A stretch of DNA of 21,005 nucleotides, taken from NCBI GenBank assembly GCA_902468695.1, contig CABQZS010000258.1, forward strand, positions 1 through 21,005, in the 5' to 3' direction. This DNA comes from an uncultured Collinsella sp. (GTDB taxonomy: Bacteria; Actinomycetota; Coriobacteriia; Coriobacteriales; Coriobacteriaceae). A model generated the notes under the pieces. It had not been told where the DNA came from. It saw only the letters and a list, made by a program, of their open reading frames with translations, and made no database searches. Below, piece after piece: positions 1-6,227 of this stretch (its first letter is position 1; every line of letters begins with the position of its first letter). The position numbers were made by a program, and so were the translations under genes.

Positions 1-1206
1 AATATCTCGGCACAAAAACCAGATAGCACCGGCAGCGGCACCTACCTTGCCGCGCTCGTGCGCGAGCAGATCGAGACGGGGCATCGCGCCGCCGTGCTTT
101 GCGGCGCGGCACCGGGTGATACCCAAGGCGAGCTGGACCGGCGTGCTGCCGTGTTTGCCGTACCGTTCGAGTCGTCCGAGCTGCCGTTTCCCATCTGCGG
201 TATGTCCGATGTCATGCCCTATCCCTCCACGCGCTATCGTGACCTGACGCCTTCGATGCTCAAGGCATTTGAGCGGGCATTTGCCGCTGCAATCGATCGG
301 GCGGTGGCTGAGTTTCGGCCCGATCTGGTGCTCTGTCATCATCTGTATCTGGTGACCGCATTGGCGCGCGAGTGCGTCCGGGGCGTGCCGGTTGTTGCCG
401 TGTGCCATTCGACCGACCTGCGCCAGCTGCGTTCGCATGCTCTCGAGCGCGATCGCATCGTAAGTGCAGTTCGTCGGCTCGATGCCGTCTTTGCGCTCCA
501 TGCTGAGCAGGCTGAGCAGATTGGCCTGGTGTGCGGCGTCGATGCCGATCGCATCCACGTGATTGGGACGGGCTACGACCATCGCGTCTTCTGCCGCGAC
601 GCAAGCGTGGCGAGGCGGCCGGGATCGCTTGTGTACGTGGGTAAGATTTGCTTTAAAAAGGGCGTCGAGTCGCTGGTCCGAGCCGTGTCATTGCCGATTG
701 ACGATGACGTCCGCCCATCTGGCTTGGTACTTGTGGGCGGCCGCGGGGACGATGCCGAGTACGCGCGTATCGAGCGCTTGGCCGCGGCCTCAGATGTGCC
801 GGTGACGCTGGCGGGGCGCCTGGATAGCGATGGGCTCGTGCGTGCCTACCGCAGTTCCGACGTCTTTGTGCTGCCTTCGTTTTACGAGGGTCTGCCGCTC
901 GTGACGATCGAGGCCCTCGCGTGCGGCTGCAAAGTTGTGGCGACCGATTTGCCCGGCGTTCGTCCCTGGATGGAGGCGATGCTTCCCGGTGCTCCCGTGA
1001 CGTGGGTGGCGTCGCCGCGTATGACGGATGTCGACACGCCCGTGGCGGCCGATCTTCCGTTGTTTGAGCGCGCACTGGCAGATGCTATCGCGCAGGCGCT
1101 TGCGGCACCGCCTTCGACGTTTGAGCCGTCGGTGGTCTCTTGGGAAGCGTGCCTGGGGCGTATACTTAAAGTCGTTGATTTGTTGGAAGGGGGTTCGTAT
1201 GGCTAA
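1..1206 (+). CDS. Family 4 (GT-B) glycosyltransferase, 5'-truncated by window edge
   Basis: The frame is open from base 1, so the start codon lies outside the window. The GTG at 58 is not the true start, because the codons before it read a typical GT4 N-terminus (AQKPDSTGSGTYLAALV) with the donor-loop glycines. 401 residues are visible. The C-terminal Rossmann half has the strand LVYVGKICFKKGVESL near residue 210 and the EX7E motif of nucleotide-sugar-dependent GT4 enzymes (E296 and E304, in YEGLPLVTIEALACG). No membrane segment or signal peptide is seen, so it should be cytosolic. The sugar donor and acceptor cannot be told from sequence. Its stop (1204-1206) overlaps the selD start by 8 nt, which implies translational coupling and makes a selenium-related role worth considering. 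An ordinary cell-envelope glycosyltransferase is the conservative alternative. Confidence 0.9.
   Translation, partial: NISAQKPDSTGSGTYLAALVREQIETGHRAAVLCGAAPGDTQGELDRRAAVFAVPFESSELPFPICGMSDVMPYPSTRYRDLTPSMLKAFERAFAAAIDRAVAEFRPDLVLCHHLYLVTALARECVRGVPVVAVCHSTDLRQLRSHALERDRIVSAVRRLDAVFALHAEQAEQIGLVCGVDADRIHVIGTGYDHRVFCRDASVARRPGSLVYVGKICFKKGVESLVRAVSLPIDDDVRPSGLVLVGGRGDDAEYARIERLAAASDVPVTLAGRLDSDGLVRAYRSSDVFVLPSFYEGLPLVTIEALACGCKVVATDLPGVRPWMEAMLPGAPVTWVASPRMTDVDTPVAADLPLFERALADAIAQALAAPPSTFEPSVVSWEACLGRILKVVDLLEGGSYG
1161..1166 (+). promoter_or_regulatory. Possible internal -10 box before selD
   Basis: TATACT lies 33 nt before the selD ATG, inside the glycosyltransferase gene. The nearest -35-like hexamer, TTGGGA at 1140-1145, is only 15 nt upstream, so this is weak evidence for an internal promoter. 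Confidence 0.2.
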
Positions 1207-2248
1207 AGACACCATAAGGCTCACGTCCATGACGGCCGCGAGCGGTTGAGCCGCTAAGTTGGCCCCCGGAGCCCTCGCCCAGGTCCTGGGCGATTTACCC
1301 AATGTGCATAACGACAACTTGCTCGTGGGGTTCGATACCTCCGACGATGCGAGCGTCTTCCGCGTAGGGGAGAACTTGGGGCTCGTGCAGTCCATCGACT
1401 TCTTCCCGCCGATGGTCGACGACCCGTTTCTGTTTGGCCAGATTGCCGCGGCCAACTCGCTGTCGGATATCTACGCCATGGGCGGGCGGCCGAGCCATGC
1501 CATGAACCTGCTGTGCATCCCGAGCTGTCTGGGCGTTGAGGTTGCCGGTCAGATTCTGGCGGGCGGCGCCGACAAGTGCGTCGAGGCGGGTTGCTCCATC
1601 GCGGGCGGTCACACCATCAACGACGACGAGCCCAAGTACGGCCTGTCCGTGAGCGGCTTTGTCGCGCTCGACCGCATGCTCGCCAACAGCGGCGCACGCA
1701 TGGACGATGTCCTGCTGCTGACCAAGGCGATCGGCTCGGGCATTATCACCACGGCCATTAAGGGCGAGCTCGTCGAGCAGGACGAGGCCGCAGCCATGTT
1801 TGACTCGATGCGCACCCTCAACGAGGCGCCGATTCGTCTGGCCGAGGGGCTCGAACTTCACGGCTGCACCGACATTACGGGATTTGGCCTGATTGGGCAT
1901 GCGTGCGAGATGGCTGAGGGTTCGGGCGCGCAGATTGAGCTTGCGTCTGGGGCGGTGCCGCTCTTTGATCAGGTGCTCGACATGGCGCGCCTGGGCATTA
2001 TCCCCGCGGGCTCCTATCGCAACCAGGACTTCTTTGGCCCGCGCGTGGCTGCCGACGAGGACCTGGAGCCGGGTATGCTCGACGCGCTGTACGATCCACA
2101 GACGTCTGGTGGCCTGCTTATCGCGGCACCTGCTGCCGATGTGGATGAGCTTGCGCGCCGTCTGCATGCCGAAGGACGTATCGCCGCCGTCGTCGGTCGC
2201 GTGTGCGAGCCGGTGCCAGGCGGTCCTGCCGTCCACGTTGTCCGTTAA
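1199..2248 (+). CDS. selD: Selenide, water dikinase (selenophosphate synthetase), selenocysteine-containing
   Basis: Makes selenophosphate from selenide and ATP, the selenium donor for Sec-tRNA and 2-selenouridine. The frame starts at ATG 1199, with a GGAAGGGGG ribosome site 5 nt upstream, and meets TGA at 1247-1249. It then continues without a break to 2248, giving 349 residues, the usual SelD length. The UGA is codon 17, exactly the catalytic Cys17 of E. coli SelD, and the essential lysine follows at K20 (G-U-A-A-K). Other family marks are the LLVGFDTSDDA nucleotide-binding segment, GGH at 136-138, the TDITGFGLIGH motif and DPQTSGG from D299. E. coli Cys19 is Ala here. A hairpin with a GGUC loop lies 26 nt after the UGA. 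The gene overlaps the glycosyltransferase by 8 nt and heads a selenium operon. Automatic callers would report a short ORF starting at TTG 1259, which lacks the active site. Confidence 0.95.
1275..1293 (+). promoter_or_regulatory. SECIS-like hairpin of selD
   Basis: TCGCCCA (1275-1281) pairs perfectly with TGGGCGA (1287-1293), leaving the five-base loop GGTCC. The loop starts 32 nt after the UGA at 1247-1249. Bacterial SECIS elements sit just behind the UGA and carry a GGU-type apical loop that SelB binds, so position and loop both fit. The structure was assigned by eye and not computed. Confidence 0.7.
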
Positions 2249-2305
2249 CGACACGTTTATTGAGCTATGTACTGTCCTAAAACGATTTATTCGAAAGGGA
2301 AAACT

Positions 2306-2932
2306 ATGTCTACCAAAATTGAAGTCAATGCCATGGGCGATGCCTGCCCGCTGCCCGTCGTCAAGACGCTCAAAGCCCTGAAGCAGCTCGATGGCGAGGG
2401 CACCGTCGTGACCTCGGTCGATAACGAGACCGCCGTCAAGAACATCTCCAAGATGGCACAGGAGAAGGGCTGCACGGCCTCGGTCGAGAAGGTTTCTGAC
2501 GCCGAGTGGCACGTGACCGTGGCGATCTCAGGTGCCGTTGCCGTGGTCGATCCCGAGCAGGATGGCGCTGCCTTTTGTGATGCCAGCGCCGGCAAGGGCA
2601 AACTCGTCATTTCCGTCTACACCGATTGCATGGGCCGTGGCGACGACGAGCTGGGCCACAAACTCATGAAGGCCTTTATCTTCGCCGTGACGCAGCAGGA
2701 GGAGTTGCCCGCGACCATGCTGTTCTACAACGGTGGCGCCAAGCTCACCGTCGAGGGCTCGCCGGTGCTCGACGACCTGAAGGGCCTGGCGGAGCAGGGT
2801 GTCGAGATTCTCACCTGTGGCACCTGCCTCGACCACTATGGCATCAAGGACCAGCTTGCCGTGGGCGAGGTCACCAACATGTACGTGATCGTGGAGAAGA
2901 TGGAGCAGGCCGTGCGCGTCGTGCGCCCGTAG
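2306..2932 (+). CDS. yedF: YedF-type selenium metabolism protein (TusA-like plus DsrE-like domains)
   Basis: 208 residues from ATG 2306, behind GAAAGGGAAAACT. Upstream in-frame ATGs lack a ribosome site. The N-terminal TusA/SirA-like domain (about residues 1-75) has the CPLP motif at C14-P17, the persulfide/selenide-carrying cysteine of this family. The C-terminal half (about 95-205) is DsrE-like and carries a CGTC pair at C171 and C174. This two-domain layout is that of the YedF family, found next to selD in selenium-using anaerobes and thought to carry reactive selenium or sulfur to acceptor enzymes. The exact reaction is not established. It lies 57 nt after selD in the same direction and is followed 19 nt later by the DUF3343 gene, so it most likely shares the selD transcript. 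Confidence 0.9.
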   Translation: MSTKIEVNAMGDACPLPVVKTLKALKQLDGEGTVVTSVDNETAVKNISKMAQEKGCTASVEKVSDAEWHVTVAISGAVAVVDPEQDGAAFCDASAGKGKLVISVYTDCMGRGDDELGHKLMKAFIFAVTQQEELPATMLFYNGGAKLTVEGSPVLDDLKGLAEQGVEILTCGTCLDHYGIKDQLAVGEVTNMYVIVEKMEQAVRVVRP

Positions 2933-2951
2933 CGTATTGGTTGGAGTTGCC

Positions 2952-3203
2952 ATGAGGGAGAAGCGCCCGGCGCTTGTCATCACGTTTCCCACCACGGCGG
3001 CCGCCATGGGCTGCGAGTCCCTGTGTATCGAGCGCGGCCTTCCCGGGCGAACGATTCCCGTGCCCGGGGAGGTCGCCGCTGGCTGCGGTCTGGCGTGGAA
3101 AGCCCTGCCTGCCGATGAGGAACTGCTACGCGGCGAGCTTGCCGCGGCGGGCGTCCCCACCGAGGGCTTTACCGTGATCGATATGTGGGAGGTCGTGCGA
3201 TGA
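2952..3203 (+). CDS. DUF3343 family small protein (putative Se/S carrier)
   Basis: 83 residues. ATG 2952 is chosen because GGAG sits 5 nt upstream; the earlier TTG at 2937 has no such site. The protein has the DUF3343 pattern: a short strand (ALVITFPTTAAAM), an amphipathic helix, the IPVPGEVAAGCGLAW segment with a central cysteine, and a closing strand (GFTVIDMWEVV). No membrane segment is present. Family members recur beside selD, yedF and NifS-like genes, which suggests a role in moving selenium or sulfur, but no biochemical function is firmly known to me. Its stop overlaps the next start in an ATGA (3200-3203), showing tight translational coupling to the desulfurase/lyase. Confidence 0.85.
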   Translation: MREKRPALVITFPTTAAAMGCESLCIERGLPGRTIPVPGEVAAGCGLAWKALPADEELLRGELAAAGVPTEGFTVIDMWEVVR

Positions 3204-4339
3204 TCTACCTGGATAACGCGGCGACGACCATGCACAAGCCACAGACGGTCATCGATGCCGTGACGCAGGCGATGTGCTCGCTTGGCAATGCCGGGCGCGG
3301 CGCCACGTCGGGTGCCCTCGATGCCGCTCGTACGATTCACGCTTGCCGTGCCAAGCTTGCGCGCCTTTTGGGTTGCCCGAGGGCGGACCATGTGTGCTTT
3401 ACGCCCAACTCTACGGCGGCGCTCAACACCGCCATCAACGGGGTGGTGCGCCCCGGCGACCGCGTGGTCACAACGGTGCTCGAGCACAATTCGGTGCTAC
3501 GTCCGCTCAACCGCCTGGAGGCCGAGCAGGGTGTGACCATTGAGCATGCGGGCTGCGACGCGAACGGCGCGCTCGACTATGACGAGCTCGAGCGGTTGGT
3601 CACGCCGGGCATGCGTGCCGTGGTGGTGACGCATGCCTCTAATGTGACCGGCAACGCGGTCGACATTGCGCGCGTGGCGGCCATAGCCCATGCGGCCGGC
3701 GCTCTGGTGATCGTTGACGCCTCTCAGTCTGCCGGTTCGGCGCGTATCGATATGAAGGCCATGGGGCTCGACGTCGTGTGCTTTACCGGCCACAAGGGGC
3801 TCATGGGACCCCAAGGCACCGGCGGCATGGCCGTAGCGGAAGGCATTGACGTGGCTCCGTGGGCCATGGGCGGCACGGGCGTGCACAGCTTCGATGCGCT
3901 GCAGCCGCTTGAGTGGCCCACGCGCCTTGAGGCGGGCACGCTTAACGGCCATGGCATCGCGGGACTTTCTGCCGGTCTCGACTTTATCGAGGCACAAGGC
4001 GGGGTCGAGGCGATTGCGGCGCATGAGCGCTCGCTTGCAGAGCGCTTCCTCGCCGGTGTTCGCGAAATTCCCGGCATTGCGCTCTACGGTGCGTTTGACC
4101 AGCCCGTGCGCTCGGCGATCGTCTCACTCAACGTGGGTGATATCGACTCTGCTGAGATCTCGGACGCGCTCATGCAAGGGTGGGGGATTGCGACGCGCCC
4201 CGGTGCCCATTGTGCTCCGCTCATGCACCGTGCGCTCGGGACCGAACGCCAGGGTGTCGTTCGCTTCTCGTTTGGGTATTTCAACACGGACGAGGAAGTC
4301 GACACCGCGATCGACGCTTTGCGCGATTTAGCCTGCTAG
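3200..4339 (+). CDS. PLP-dependent cysteine desulfurase / selenocysteine lyase family protein (class V aminotransferase)
   Basis: 379 residues from ATG 3200, overlapping the DUF3343 stop. The N-terminus YLDNAATT is the hallmark of the NifS/CsdB class. PLP-site residues are visible: H96 (LEHNSV), D173 and Q176 (VDASQSAG), and the Schiff-base lysine K199 in TGHKGLMGPQGTGG. The mobile catalytic cysteine is C338 in RPGAHCAPLMH. The enzyme should remove S or Se from cysteine or selenocysteine as a persulfide or selenide. Placed last in an operon with selD, yedF and DUF3343, its likely task is to feed selenium to SelD. The sequence alone does not distinguish desulfurase from Sec lyase activity. A strong terminator follows 15 nt after the stop. 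Confidence 0.92.
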   Translation: MIYLDNAATTMHKPQTVIDAVTQAMCSLGNAGRGATSGALDAARTIHACRAKLARLLGCPRADHVCFTPNSTAALNTAINGVVRPGDRVVTTVLEHNSVLRPLNRLEAEQGVTIEHAGCDANGALDYDELERLVTPGMRAVVVTHASNVTGNAVDIARVAAIAHAAGALVIVDASQSAGSARIDMKAMGLDVVCFTGHKGLMGPQGTGGMAVAEGIDVAPWAMGGTGVHSFDALQPLEWPTRLEAGTLNGHGIAGLSAGLDFIEAQGGVEAIAAHERSLAERFLAGVREIPGIALYGAFDQPVRSAIVSLNVGDIDSAEISDALMQGWGIATRPGAHCAPLMHRALGTERQGVVRFSFGYFNTDEEVDTAIDALRDLAC

Positions 4340-4354
4340 AGCGTATATACTTGC

Positions 4355-4385
4355 GGGACGGGTGTTTTTGCCCGTCCCATTTTTT
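4355..4385 (+). terminator. Intrinsic terminator of the selenium operon
   Basis: GGGACGGG (4355-4362) pairs perfectly with CCCGTCCC (4371-4378) around an 8-nt loop, followed by A and six T. It begins 15 nt after the stop of the lyase-like gene. Confidence 0.92.
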
Positions 4386-4408
4386 GTTTCAACCCGAAAG
4401 GTGGACCC

Positions 4409-5767
4409 ATGGCTTCATCCGCCCCGCGCGGTCTGCGCTCCGACCATGTCGTCACCGTTGGCATCGCCCTGTTCTCGATGCTCTTTGGCGCCGGCAACCT
4501 CATTATTCCGCCACTGCTGGCACTTCAGGCCGGCACAGCCACGCCGCTTGCCATGATCGGCTTTTTGATTGCTGCTATCGGTCTGCCTGTTATGGGCTTT
4601 ATCGCCGTCGCGCTCGCCGGAACGGCGCGCGAGCTTGCCGGCCGCGTGCACCCCAAGTTTGGCGAGTTCTTTGTCGCGGCGGTCTACCTGGCGATCGGTC
4701 CGTGCCTGGCCATTCCGCGTACGAGCTCCACGGCCTTCGAGATGCTGGTGCCGCTGCTGCCCGAGGGCGTATCGCTCGGCACGGCTCGCCTGGTGTTTGC
4801 CGTCGCCTTCTTTGTCGTCGCGTTTGCGCTTACGCTGCGTCCCGGCGTCATCACGCGCGTGCTCGGTCGCATTACGGGCCCCGCGCTCATCGCGCTCATT
4901 GTGCTCGTTGTCGGCGCTGCCGTGATCTCACCGCTGGGGCCGGCTGCCACGCCGCAGGCTCCCTATGATGCGGGCGCTGCCGTGCAGGGCTTCTTGACCG
5001 GCTATCAGACGATGGACCTGCTTGCGTCGCTCGCCTTTGGCATCATCATCGCCGAGACCATCCACGAGCTGGGTGTTACCGATGACAAGCGCGTGGCCTT
5101 CGAGATTTCGCGTTCCGGTGTGATCGCCGGCGTACTCATGGCCATCATCTACTGCGGCTTGGGCCTTGCCGGTATGCAGCTCGGCACCGTGATGCCCGAC
5201 GCTACCAACGGTGCCGCCATCCTTGCGCGTTCGGCCTCTATGCACTTTGGTCTTGCTGGCACGGTTGTCGTCTTTGCGATTTTCTTCCTAGCCTGCATGA
5301 ACGTGTGCATTGGTCTTATCAGCTGCTGCTCGCGTTACTTCTGCGAGACGTATGTGGTCAAAGGGGGAGCAGAGGCTTCCGAGGAGGCCATGCGCCGCCC
5401 CTTTGCGGTTCTCGCCTTTGTGTTCGCGGCGTTTTCGTGCGTGCTTTCCAACGTGGGCCTCGACGTGATTCTTATGTTCTCGGTGCCTATGCTCAACGCC
5501 CTGTATCCTGTTGCCATTGTGCTGGTACTTATGGGCCTGGTGCACGGCTTTTGCGACGCTCATCCGCAGGTGTGGGTGTGGGTCGGCGGCGTGGTTGCTG
5601 TGCAGAGTGTGATCACCTCGGTCCGCGATGCGTTCTTTGCGGGCGCGTGGCTGCCGTTCGATGCGCTGCCGCTTGCGGACATTGGAGCCGCGTGGGCGCC
5701 GGTTGCCGTGGTTGCCTTTGTGATCGGTCTGCTCCATAGTCGTTTTGTCGCACATTCGAGGAGCTAA
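4409..5767 (+). CDS. brnQ: Branched-chain amino acid transport system II carrier protein
   Basis: 452 residues from ATG 4409, preceded by GAAAGGTGG. A cation-coupled (Na+ or H+) symporter for Leu, Ile and Val in the cytoplasmic membrane. The family-typical start MLFGAGNLIIPP (residues 24-35) lies in the first membrane helix. About twelve hydrophobic segments follow, with the usual TARELAGRVHPKFGEFF loop near 70-90 and AIPRTSSTAFE after it. The length is normal for the LIVCS family. It stands alone between the terminator at 4355-4385 and the tRNA promoter, and has no obvious functional tie to the selenium genes. TATACT at 4346-4351 could be its -10 box, which would put the terminator hairpin in its leader, but no -35 is convincing. 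Confidence 0.93.
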   Translation: MASSAPRGLRSDHVVTVGIALFSMLFGAGNLIIPPLLALQAGTATPLAMIGFLIAAIGLPVMGFIAVALAGTARELAGRVHPKFGEFFVAAVYLAIGPCLAIPRTSSTAFEMLVPLLPEGVSLGTARLVFAVAFFVVAFALTLRPGVITRVLGRITGPALIALIVLVVGAAVISPLGPAATPQAPYDAGAAVQGFLTGYQTMDLLASLAFGIIIAETIHELGVTDDKRVAFEISRSGVIAGVLMAIIYCGLGLAGMQLGTVMPDATNGAAILARSASMHFGLAGTVVVFAIFFLACMNVCIGLISCCSRYFCETYVVKGGAEASEEAMRRPFAVLAFVFAAFSCVLSNVGLDVILMFSVPMLNALYPVAIVLVLMGLVHGFCDAHPQVWVWVGGVVAVQSVITSVRDAFFAGAWLPFDALPLADIGAAWAPVAVVAFVIGLLHSRFVAHSRS

Positions 5768-5778
5768 GGCATCAATGC

Positions 5779-5807
5779 TTGCACAGGCGGGGAGTCTCCC
5801 CTATAAT
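5779..5807 (+). promoter_or_regulatory. Promoter of the tRNA-Pro/tRNA-Gly unit
   Basis: TTGCAC (5779-5784), a 17-nt spacer and TATAAT (5802-5807) make a near-consensus sigma-70-type promoter about 50 nt before tRNA-Pro. The spacer contains the palindrome GGGGAG-T-CTCCCC (5789-5801). It could be an operator or the remnant of a brnQ terminator hairpin. Confidence 0.8.
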
Positions 5808-5858
5808 TTCCTTCGCTTTGGGACACGCAAGGTTTAGACCTTAGCTGCTCAACACCTT

Positions 5859-5935
5859 CGGGACGTGGCGCAGTTTGGTAGCGCGCCTGCTTTGGGAGCA
5901 GGATGTCGCAGGTTCAAATCCTGTCGTCCCGACCA
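5859..5935 (+). tRNA. tRNA-Pro (anticodon TGG)
   Basis: A full cloverleaf can be drawn. Acceptor CGGGACG (5859-5865) pairs with CGTCCCG (5925-5931). The anticodon stem is CCTGC/GCAGG with loop TTTGGGA, giving anticodon TGG. The T-loop is TTCAAAT, the discriminator is A, and CCA is encoded. It is 6 nt upstream of tRNA-Gly, so the two are probably cotranscribed. Confidence 0.97.
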
Positions 5936-5941
5936 TATCTT

Positions 5942-6015
5942 GCGGGCGTAGTTCAATGGTAGAACCCCAGCCTTCCAAGCTGATGACGCGGGTTCGATTC
6001 CCGTCGCCCGCTCCA
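5942..6015 (+). tRNA. tRNA-Gly (anticodon TCC)
   Basis: Acceptor GCGGGCG (5942-5948) pairs with CGCCCGC (6005-6011). The D-stem is GTTC/GAAC, the anticodon loop CTTCCAA gives TCC, the T-loop is TTCGATT, the discriminator is T and CCA is encoded. The outermost anticodon-stem pair (27-43) reads C and A, a mismatch where E. coli glyT has T-A; the rest of the fold is intact. Confidence 0.97.
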
Positions 6016-6027
6016 TAAGATAGTTTT

Positions 6028-6063
6028 AACGGCTTTGGCTCTATTTGGTGCCAGAGCCGTTTT
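6028..6063 (+). terminator. Terminator of the tRNA unit
   Basis: AACGGCTTTGGC (6028-6039) pairs with GCCAGAGCCGTT (6050-6061) over 12 bp with one G-T wobble and a 10-nt loop. It ends in a short T run (TTTT then C) and starts 12 nt after tRNA-Gly. Confidence 0.85.
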
Positions 6064-6095
6064 CATATACACGCCGGGGACCCCACATCCCCTCC

Positions 6096-6166
6096 TAAGT
6101 TGCGGTGAAATAGTTCCCGGATAAGCCGCAAAAGCTGTTATCTAGGAACTATTTCACCGCAACTTA
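6096..6166. repeat. Long palindromic repeat, copy A
   Basis: Perfect 22-nt inverted arms at 6096-6117 (starts TAAGTTGCGG, ends AGTTCC) and 6145-6166, with a 27-nt loop that holds a further GATAA/TTATC pair (6120-6124 with 6138-6142). 21 nt of each arm are identical to copy B at 7408-7476. It lies 61 nt past the stop of the minus-strand AbiEi-like gene. No T run follows on either strand, so it is a poor intrinsic terminator. Confidence 0.9.
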
Positions 6167-6227
6167 TTGAGGCCGAGCGGGCTGGGTCGATGATGGGTTC
6201 TGTTGTCGAGAAGATGAGGACAGCCGG

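Noticed and set aside
1259..2248. SelD starting at TTG 1259
   Set aside because: It would lack residue 17 and K20, which are needed for activity. The frame upstream encodes the expected N-terminus through a UGA.
1295..2512. 405-codon minus-strand frame opposite selD
   Set aside because: It spans selD and the start of yedF in shadow; its composition is atypical and it has no recognisable domain.
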